Shown here piece by piece: positions 17,115 to 26,300 of a stretch of DNA of 64,000 nucleotides (the first letter of the stretch is position 1; every line of letters begins with the position of its first letter). The notes below the pieces were generated by a model. It worked only from the letters and a program-made list of their open reading frames with translations, made no database searches and was not told the origin of the DNA. The stretch lies in assembly GCA_007833815.1 (NCBI GenBank), contig CP033464.1, forward strand, positions 1,993,501 to 2,057,500. The letters run 5' to 3'. This DNA is from Brevibacillus laterosporus. Its GTDB lineage: Bacteria > Bacillota > Bacilli > Brevibacillales > Brevibacillaceae. The translations under genes and the position numbers were made by a program.

Positions 17115-17705
17115 ATGCACGATCCATTTCTTAAGGATAAGAAACTTTTAGTCGGTTTATCAGGTTCGAGTGCCGTTTTGGGATTGCCTGCTTATCTTGG
17201 CGTGTTTCGCGCCATTTTTAAAGAGGTAAAGGTGATCATGACAGAAGCGGCCACAAAGCTCATCGCTCCGTCTACAATCTTGCTTTTCTGTGATGAGGTC
17301 TTTATAGATGAAGATCTTGGTCTTGAGAAAAAAATGAACCACGTTGAGTTAGCTCGATGGGCTGATCTGTTTATCATCTTGCCGGCTACGGCAAATGTCA
17401 TCGGGCAAGCAGCCAATGGAATTGCCCTCAACTTGCTAACTTCTACCATTCTAGCTTCTCCAAATCCTGTCATGTTTTTTCCAAATATGAATCGTTTAAT
17501 GTGGACAAAAAAAGTCGTTCAGCGCAACGTAAGCCAGCTTAGAGAAGACAACCACATAGTTGTCACACCACTAGAGGCCATGGCCTATGAAATAGCTTCG
17601 GGCACCATGCAGCCAAACTACATCTTGCCTCCGGGCCAAACAGTGATTCAAGAGATGAAAAACACTTTGCTTGAACGAGAAGAGGAGACAGTTGTTTCTA
17701 CATAA
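17115..17705 (+). CDS. lanD: EpiD-like peptidyl-cysteine decarboxylase LanD
   Basis: Homo-oligomeric flavoprotein (HFCD family, 196 residues) that oxidatively decarboxylates the C-terminal Cys of the precursor to an enethiol, which cyclises to AviCys. Motifs match EpiD: the active-site His in NHVELARWAD (near 75-84), PATANV in place of PASANT, and PNMNRLMW for the PxMNxxMW substrate clamp. An FMN-binding GLSGSSAV lies at the N-terminus. ATG 17115 is chosen because AAAGGAGGG precedes it; the upstream in-frame codons overlap lanC. Both precursors end in Cys-Cys, exactly what such an enzyme needs. A Dfp/CoaC role is less likely given the short length and operon. Confidence 0.92.
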   Translation: MHDPFLKDKKLLVGLSGSSAVLGLPAYLGVFRAIFKEVKVIMTEAATKLIAPSTILLFCDEVFIDEDLGLEKKMNHVELARWADLFIILPATANVIGQAANGIALNLLTSTILASPNPVMFFPNMNRLMWTKKVVQRNVSQLREDNHIVVTPLEAMAYEIASGTMQPNYILPPGQTVIQEMKNTLLEREEETVVST

Positions 17706-17739
17706 GGATAAATGTGATGAGATTTGTAACTATGGATAT

Positions 17740-17785
17740 GACTGCTTCGGCCTTCATTGGCGTAGAAGCGGTCCTTTTGTTTTTA
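17740..17785 (+). terminator. Terminator of the lan operon
   Basis: GACTGCTTC (17740-17748) pairs with GAAGCGGTC (17765-17773), with one G-T pair, followed by CTTTTGTTTTTAT. It lies 35 bp after the lanD stop and separates the lan operon from the NRPS genes. Confidence 0.75.
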
Positions 17786-18404
17786 TATCAGATTGTTAGG
17801 AATAATAAAGGATGCTTCATACAATCCTTATCTTGTTAAGCTGGAAATACAAAAATTACTTATCCATAGATTTATTATTTTATGTTAATGACTCGTGAGG
17901 AGAAGTACATAAAGGTACTTATTTCATAAATAAAATTGATGTAGTAGAAATTGAATTCCATAAAATGTAAGCGTTTTATATAGACATATTTACAATTGAG
18001 AACCTTGTTCACTATACAAGAATGTCGTAATCACGAGGCTTAGCGGATATATATTTCTGTGTAGGCGCCTTCATTTTTTTAGTCTAGTAAAAAAGCGTAA
18101 TAAACAAAAAAGAAATAACAATCATGTTATTGATAAATAACATTGTTACTATCGTAAATGAAAAAATGTCATTATTTTTACACAATAAAAACATAATAAT
18201 AAAATGTGAAAGAAAAATATTGAAGAATATGTTCATTATTGGTAGTATTAAGAAATAATCCTTGTAATATTATGTATTATAATGCATTTTTTTGTCACCT
18301 GATCAGTGGTTTAATGTTAGAGATGAAGTGAACAAATATTTTACTTTTAGAAGCGCATAAACATAATAGATGTAAAATTTAGAGTATTTATTCTTATAAA
18401 AAAT
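17786..18404. promoter_or_regulatory. AT-rich upstream region of the NRPS operon
   Basis: A 620-bp stretch with no supportable gene that must hold the control region of a 45-kb operon. TGTAAGCGTTTTAT (17966-17979) matches the cre consensus at 13 of 14. ATGTTATT (18124-18131) and AATAACAT (18136-18143) form a perfect inverted repeat around GATA, extended by AACA/TGTT, a possible operator. A TATAAT occurs at 18278-18283 but no good -35 lies at the right spacing. Such long AT-rich leaders are typical targets of AbrB or CodY, which I cannot test here. Confidence 0.45.
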
Positions 18405-18418
18405 AAGAGGTGGTCCTG

Positions 18419-20344
18419 ATGGATTTATCTACATTAAATTTTTTGGATGAAGCAGAAAAGCACAAGTTGTTGAATCAATTCAATGATACGGACGCTGATT
18501 TTCCTCAGGAGATGACCATTCATGCACTGTTTGAAAAGCAGGTCCAAGAAAGACCGAATCATACTGCCATCATTTTTAAAGAACAAAGTATGACGTATAA
18601 AGAAATAAATGAACGAGCAAATCAAGTGGCACATAGCTTACGAAAACATGGAGTTATTCCAGATGAGATTGTTGGGATTCTAGCAGATCGTAATATTGAC
18701 ATGATCGTTGCAATTCTTGGTGTTCTAAAGGCTGGCGCTGCTTATATGCCTATTGATCCTACATATCCTACCGAACGTATTCACTATATGATCAACGACA
18801 GTCAAACCAAAATTGTACTAGTTGAAGATAGTGAAATGTCTCCAGAGGGCTGCAAAGTAGATCTGATATTCTTACATGATCCATCCCTGTTAGAAGAGGA
18901 AACTACGAATCTATTACATGTAAATAAGCCCGAGGATTTGGCCTATATTATCTACACATCTGGCTCTACTGGTAAGCCAAAAGGGGTTATGATTGAACAT
19001 TGCAATGTGATTCGCCTGTTATTTAATGACAGGAATTTGTTTGATTTTAATAGTGAAGATGTTTGGACAGTGTTCCATTCGTTTTGCTTTGATTTCTCTG
19101 TTTGGGAGATGTATGGAGCTTTACTGAATGGAGGGAAAATTGTCCTCGTTTCTTTTGAGGTAGCGAGAGATCCGAATGCCTTTCGGAAATTGCTTCAAGA
19201 GCAAAAGGTTACTATTTTGAATCAAACCCCTACAGCATTCTATCAACTCACATCGGAAGAGATGCAGCATTCAGATGGAAATTTATCTATTCGTAAAATC
19301 ATCTTTGGTGGAGAGGCATTGACCCCATCACAGTTAGTAGCATGGAAGCAAAAATATCCAAACACAGCATTGATTAATATGTATGGTATTACAGAAACAA
19401 CTGTTCATGTTACTTATAAGGAATTCGATTTAGTTGATATGGGCAGTACAGTTAGTAATATTGGAAAGCCTATCCCTACGTTAAAAACCTATGTTTTAGA
19501 CCAAAGGAAAAACTTGGTTCCAATTGGGGTGAAGGGCGAGCTGTATGTAAGCGGCAAAGGAGTTGCTCGAGGTTATTTAAACAAACCTGAATTGACGGAA
19601 GAGCGATTTATGGAAAATCCTTTTATTCCTGGAGAAAGAATGTATCGCACGGGAGACTTGGCAAGGTGGCTACCTGAAGGAGAGCTAGAATACTTAGGTA
19701 GAATTGACCAACAAGTAAAAATAAGGGGCTATCGCATTGAGCTCGGAGAAATAGAAGCCGAACTTCTGAAGCTGAAAGGCATTAAGGAAGCAGTGCTCTT
19801 GGTTACAAATGATAAAAATGAACAACCACAGTTACAAGCTTATATGACATCTACGGAGGATTGGTCACCTTCTGATCTTCGTATTCAACTTACTACAACA
19901 TTACCCTCTTACATGATTCCGGCTCATTTCATTTTTGTATCGCATATGCCTATTACATCAAATGGAAAAATTGATAAAGAATCACTTCGAAAAATAGAAC
20001 CAACACTTCAAGAAAGCTCTACAGGAATGTACGTAGCTCCACAAACACCTACAGATCAACAGTTAGCTCTTATATGGGAAGAAAATATCGGAATGGAGCC
20101 CATCAGTATTGATAACAATTATTTTGCTTTGGGTGGAGACTCTATCAAGGCTATTAAGTTATTACACGCTATAAACAAGGAGTTTCAAGTTAACTTCCAA
20201 ATTGGCGATTTGTACAAACATGGCACGATTCGAGAAATGGGTCAACAAATCGGAGAAAAAGGTAAGCAATCTAGTAATCAAAAACAGATGAAGCTTCAAG
20301 AATTGGAACGCCTAAAAGAGAAAATTCTGGGAAGTGATAAATAA
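18419..20344 (+). CDS. NRPS module 1: A(Thr)-PCP
   Basis: First subunit of the assembly line, 641 residues. The A domain (about 25-520) has YIIYTSGSTGKPKG (near 178), YRTGDLARW (near 405) and NGKIDK (near 514). Pocket residues read by eye are D-F-W-N-I-G-M-V-H(-K), the classical Thr code. The PCP follows with LGGDSIKA (Ser near 574). A lysine/glutamate-rich helical tail (QKQMKLQELERLKEKI) looks like a docking segment. There is no condensation domain before the A domain, so no starter C domain for acylation is encoded here. ATG 18419 is chosen with AAGAGGTGG (18405-18413) as ribosome site; GTG 18410 lies inside that site. Thr is the expected source of the Dhb residue of bogorol/brevibacillin peptides. 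Confidence 0.93.
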   Translation: MDLSTLNFLDEAEKHKLLNQFNDTDADFPQEMTIHALFEKQVQERPNHTAIIFKEQSMTYKEINERANQVAHSLRKHGVIPDEIVGILADRNIDMIVAILGVLKAGAAYMPIDPTYPTERIHYMINDSQTKIVLVEDSEMSPEGCKVDLIFLHDPSLLEEETTNLLHVNKPEDLAYIIYTSGSTGKPKGVMIEHCNVIRLLFNDRNLFDFNSEDVWTVFHSFCFDFSVWEMYGALLNGGKIVLVSFEVARDPNAFRKLLQEQKVTILNQTPTAFYQLTSEEMQHSDGNLSIRKIIFGGEALTPSQLVAWKQKYPNTALINMYGITETTVHVTYKEFDLVDMGSTVSNIGKPIPTLKTYVLDQRKNLVPIGVKGELYVSGKGVARGYLNKPELTEERFMENPFIPGERMYRTGDLARWLPEGELEYLGRIDQQVKIRGYRIELGEIEAELLKLKGIKEAVLLVTNDKNEQPQLQAYMTSTEDWSPSDLRIQLTTTLPSYMIPAHFIFVSHMPITSNGKIDKESLRKIEPTLQESSTGMYVAPQTPTDQQLALIWEENIGMEPISIDNNYFALGGDSIKAIKLLHAINKEFQVNFQIGDLYKHGTIREMGQQIGEKGKQSSNQKQMKLQELERLKEKILGSDK

Positions 20345-20346
20345 TC

Positions 20347-23300
20347 ATGTCGGACAAGCTAAGTAACGCCAAAGACCTTTTTCCAATGAGCGATATACAG
20401 CTGGGGATGGTTTACCATTCACTAAAACACGTACATGAGGCTGTATACCATGATCAATTTGTCTATCAAGTAGATGATCATTCATTTGATGTTCATGTGC
20501 TAGAACAAGCTATGAGAATGATGGTTGATAAGCATGACATTTTAAAAACAAGTTTTCATATTGAAGAGTTTTCCACTCCTGTTCAGGTTGTACACCAGGA
20601 TGTACCTGTTCATATTGATGAAATAGACATATCCCACTTAGAAGAAGGTCAAAAAGAATATATCCATCACTATTTGGCAGAGGATCGTTTATCTCCTTTT
20701 GATGTAACAATGGCTCCTTTATGGAGAATGAGAGTTTTTAAACTTAATTCTACAAGAGTTGCTCTTGTCTGGATTTTTCATCATGCCATTCTGGACGGAT
20801 GGAGTGTTGCATCTTTTATTACGGAACTAATAGATGTTTATTTCAAATTAAAGCAAAAAACTTTCCATTTAGAGCAGTTACAGACTACCTATAAAGATTA
20901 TGTTATTGATCAGATGTTATTATCCGAGCAAAATGAGCTCCGTGAATTTTGGATAGATGAGTTAAAAGATTACAAACGGCTACAATTACCAGTAAAACCT
21001 GATGGAAATGGTGATACGTACGCTACTGTAGTAGAGAAATTAGACCCCGTCATCATAAATAGATGTAGAGAGATTGCGCAAGCCCTTCAGGTTCCTTTAA
21101 AGACGGTTTGCTTAACAGCATTTCTTTCCATGATGCATATGATTTCTTATGAGAAAGACCTAACTGTCGGATTGATTGAGAATAATCGACCGATTACTGA
21201 AGATGCTGAAAAGGTGTTGGGATGCTTTCTTAACTCAGTTCCGTTTCGCACGGTTATAACAAAGGACATGAGCTGGAGAGAACTTTTAGAGCAGACACAA
21301 CAAAAGCTAATAGAGATAAAAACATATGGAAGGCTTTCTTTTGCAAAGATAATTGAAGTAATTGGAGAGACAGGAAGCGAGCGTAATCCAGTTTTTGATT
21401 GTGTTTTTAACTTTGTTGATTTCCATGTTTTTAAAGGAATTAAAGATCATAAAGTCAAGTTTTGGTTAGACGGATATGAGAAAACAAACACCTTGTTTGA
21501 TTTTTCTGTTTCCACTACGATGGATGATTATTTTGTTCGCGTTGTATCAGCACTTCCAGAAGAAGATACTGTAAAACTTATCAAATACTATCAAAGAATT
21601 TTAGAAATGATCGCTCTTCATATTGATCAAAAATTGGACAAGCAAGCTATTCTTGATGAAAAGGAAAGCTACCTGTTGGTAGAGGAGTGGAATAGTACAA
21701 CAGTTGATTATCCAAACATGCAGACCCTTCATAGACGATTTGAAGAGCAAGTGACCAAATATTCGGATCAGGTTGCACTTATGTTTGAGGAGAAGCAACT
21801 TACCTATGTAGAATTGAATGCTAAGGCCAATCAACTAGCTCGTGTATTACAAAAACATAACACGCTACCAAATCAGGTGATTGGTCTCATTACAGATCGT
21901 TCTATGGAAATGATGGTAGGTATACTTGGGATACTGAAAGCAGGGGGAGCTTATATGCCTATTGATCCCACTTATCCTGCTGAGCGTATTCACTATATGC
22001 TAGAAGATAGCCAAACCTATCTCTTACTTGTACAGAAAGCAGATATGATCCCAGCTGATTATCAGGGAGAGGTACTTATTCTGACAGAAGAGCTTTGGGA
22101 AGACGAGAAGGCCGATAATCTGGAGCTGGTCAATCAATCCCAGGACGTTGCTTATGTCATGTATACATCTGGGACAACGGGAAAACCAAAAGGTATCTTG
22201 ACGACCCATCGCAACATTATCACAACCGTAATCAACAATGGATATATTGATATTTCTGAAACAGATCGTATCCTGCAACTGTCCAATTATGCTTTTGATG
22301 GATCGACCTTTGATATATACAGTGCCCTACTAAACGGAGCTACTCTGGTGTTAGTTCCCATGCAAACGCTGATGAATTCAGCCGACCTAGTAGCAATCAT
22401 TAGAGATAACAACATTACGGTATCTTTTATGACAACCTCCCTATTCAATACCTTGGTTGAACTCGATGTGACCAGTCTCAAAAATATGCGTAAAGTTGTG
22501 TTTGGTGGGGAAAAGGCTTCGATCAAGCATGTTGAAAAAGCACTAGATTATTTGGGAGAGGGACGTCTTGTAAATGGATATGGCCCGACAGAAACGACGA
22601 TTTTTGCCACTACCTATACGGTCGACCACACAATAAAAAAAGCGGGAATTGTTCCGATCGGTCGTCCTTTGAATAACACTATGGTGTACATTTTTGGACT
22701 AGACGATCACTTACAACCAATTGGAGTACCCGGTGAGTTATGTGTAGCTGGAGATGGAATCGCACTTGGTTATCTCAATCAACCAGAGCTAACAGCAGAA
22801 AAATTTGTTGATAATCCACTTAAGCCGGGCGAGAGAATGTACCGTACAGGAGACTTAGCTAGATGGTTGCCTGATGGTGTAATCGAGTACATGGGTCGAA
22901 TTGACGAGCAAGTTAAAATTCGTGGGCATCGCATCGAGTTAGGGGAGATTGAGGCTAAGCTACTCGAACATCCTGCTATTCGCGAAACGGTGCTAGTGGC
23001 CAAGCAGGATGCAAGAGGCCACTCCTACTTAGGCGCCTATATCGTTACGGACAACTTCTGTCCTGTGACGGAGCTGCGCAATCATCTGATGGAAACCTTG
23101 CCAGAATATATGGTCCCTTCCTACTTCATCGAGTTGGATAACCTACCACTTACCTCAAATGGAAAAGTGGACAAGCGAGCATTGCCTGAACCTGAATCCC
23201 AAGCCCTACAGACGTATACGATGCCGGAAAATGAGACAGAAGAGAAATTGGTGCAGTTATTCCAGGAAGTTATGGATGTGGAACGCGTTGGTACACAAGA

Positions 23301-26300
23301 CAGTTTTTATGAACTGGGCGGTCATTCTTTAAAAGCAATGATGCTGGTTTCTCGAATTCATAAAGATATGGGTGTAAAAGTACCACTGAAGGAAGTGTTC
23401 AGTCGCCCGACTGTGAAGGAATTGGCTGCTTATCTGACTCAGTCAGAAGAAGCGGGCTATGTTGAAATAGAAGCAGTGGAAGAAAAAGCATACTATCCAG
23501 TTACACCAGCTCAAAAACGGATGTATATCGCTCAGCAATGGGAAGACGATGAGGTAACCAGCAGTTATCACATGCCTTTTATGATGGAAATTACAGGACC
23601 TCTTCAAGTAGAAAAGTTACAACAGGCATTGAAGGGACTTGTAGAAAGGCATGAGTCGTTACGGACTTCGTTTCATATGATCGATGAAGTATTGATGCAA
23701 AAGGTACATACAACAATATTGTGGGATTTAGAGATAGATATAGAGCCAGCTTCAGAGCAAGAAATTGATGAAAAGATGTTCCTATTCTTACGCAAATTTG
23801 ATTTAAGCCAAGCATCTCTATTTAGAGCCAAGCTGATTCGTGTCAATGTTAATCAGCATGTTTTGTTATTAGATATGCATCATATTATTTCAGATGGATT
23901 CTCATATCAGATCTTTTTTGAGGAACTTACGCAGTTGTATCAGGGAGCAGAGCTACCATCGATCAAGATACAATACAAGGATTATGCGGTTTGGCAGCAA
24001 TTAGAAGAGCAACAGCAACGTTTGCAACAGCAGGAGGAATATTGGTTACGTCACTTCCAAGGAGATCTTCCCGTTCTAGAATTACCTACAGATTACCAAC
24101 GTCCAGTTGAAAAACAATTTGCAGGAGCATTGTTTACACATGAATTATCCATTGATAGTACTGAGAAACTGAGACGATTAGCTATTAAAGAAAAAACGAC
24201 GCTATATACGGTATTGCTGACGGTCTATAGCATTTTATTGGCAAAGTATACAAATCAAGAGGATTTGATCGTGGGCACACCGATTGCTGGCCGTCCACAT
24301 GCAGATTTGGACAGGGTATTCGGAATGTTTGTAAACACGCTAGCAATCAGAACTACTCCCAAAGTAGACTATTCCTTCTTAGAATATTTATCTGAAGTTA
24401 AAGAAAGTGTACTAGGTGCTTATCAAAATCCTGATTATCCATTTGAAGAACTGGTTGAGAAAACACTGGTTCAGCGAGACGTAAGCCGTAATCCTTTATT
24501 CGACGTAATGTTCTCCGTAGAGAAATTGCCAACCTCTGTACAGCTTAATGAATTAAGATTTTGCCCGCGTTTGTTTGATTGGAAGAAAGCAAAATTTGAC
24601 TTGGATTGGACAGTAATAGAAGGTGATTCTCTTCAATTGTTGATTGAATATAGCACAAGCTTGTTTGATCAATTGACCATAGAACGAATGTCCAAGCATT
24701 TTGAGCATATCTTGAATCAAATTATTGTACACCCAGACCTGCCTATATCTGATATTGAAATTCTGACAAAAGCAGAAAAGCATCAGATACTGATTGATTT
24801 CAATCAATCAGATAACTATTTTGATCGAGAAAAAACGATCCAGGAACAATTTGAAGAATGGGTAGACAAAACTCCACATAGCATTGCTCTTGTCTATAAA
24901 GAACATCGATTGACCTATCAGGAATTAAACAAACGTGCAAATCAAGTAGCGCATTTGTTACGAGCCAATGGTGTTTCAGCTAATGATTTTATTGGTCTGA
25001 TGGTAGATCGCTCACTTGAAATGATTATTGGTATGCTTGGTATTTTAAAAGCGGGCGGGGCCTACTTACCTATTGATTCAGATTATCCTGAAGATCGAAT
25101 TGAGTATATGTTATCTGATAGTAAAGCTAAGATTCTTTTAAAGCAAAGGGAACAAATCGCACCTACTTCATTTGAAGGTAAAGTGATTTCTATTGACACT
25201 CCTGAGTTGCTTGAGATGGAGATAGAGAATGTGCCAAGGATCAATGGCTCATCTGATTTGGCTTATATCATTTATACATCCGGCTCAACAGGAAAGCCAA
25301 AAGGAGTATTGATTAACCATCGATGCGTTATAAACCTGCAGCTTTCAGCTGAAACATTTGGGATTGATTCTTCGAGTCGTGTGCTACAGTTTGCTTCCTT
25401 TAGTTTTGATTCATCTGTAGGTGAGATTTTTTATACATTATTAAACGGAGCATGCTTGTATCTGGTAGAAAAAGACTTGCTTTTCTCAGGTAGTGAATTT
25501 GTTTTGTGGGTAAAGAAAAATAAGATTAACTCGATTCCTTTTATATCTCCATCTGCCCTACGGATGCTCCCTTACGAAGACCTGCCTGATCTAGCTTATA
25601 TAAGTACAGGTGGTGAGGCATTACCGGCTGATTTAGTTAAAGTGTGGGGGGAAAATCGTATTTTCCTAAATGCATATGGTCCGACGGAAACAACTGTAGA
25701 TGCCACCGTAGGAATATGTACACCAGAAGGAAAACCGCATATTGGAAGACCCGTTAAGAATAAAAAGGTGTACGTAGTGAATAGTAGCAATCAATTGCAA
25801 CCGATTGGTGTTCCTGGTGAGCTTTGCATTGGCGGCGAAGGGGTTGCACTTGGCTATCTAAACAGACCTGATTTAACTCAAGAAAAATTCGTTTCCGATC
25901 CGTTTATCCCAGGTGAAAGAATGTATCGCTCTGGTGACTTAGTCAGATGGCTACCTGATGGAACGATTGAATATTATGGAAGATTAGACGATCAGGTAAA
26001 AATTAGAGGGCACCGTATTGAACTAGGAGAGATTGAAACAAGGCTATTAGAGCATCCATCAATTAAAGAAGCCATTGTCATTCCACGTTCTGATGAATCA
26101 GAAGCCACATATCTATGTAGTTATTTGATTGTAGAAGGATTATGGAATGCTGCTGACATGCGTAAGTACTTAAAGGCTTCTTTGCCGGATTACATGATAC
26201 CGTCATATTTTGTGGAGTTGCAGGAGTTACCGCTGACACCTAACGGAAAAGTTGATAAAAAATCATTACCAAAACCAGAAAAGCAAATGCACAGAGGGCA

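Noticed and set aside
17881..17970. Coding-like stretch (GTYFINKIDVVEIEFHKM) before the NRPS genes.
   Set aside because: It has no start codon, is preceded by a stop, and is too short to support a gene.
18255..18283. NRPS promoter using TATAAT at 18278.
   Set aside because: The hexamer at 16-18 nt upstream is a poor -35, and TATAAT-like strings are expected by chance in such AT-rich DNA.
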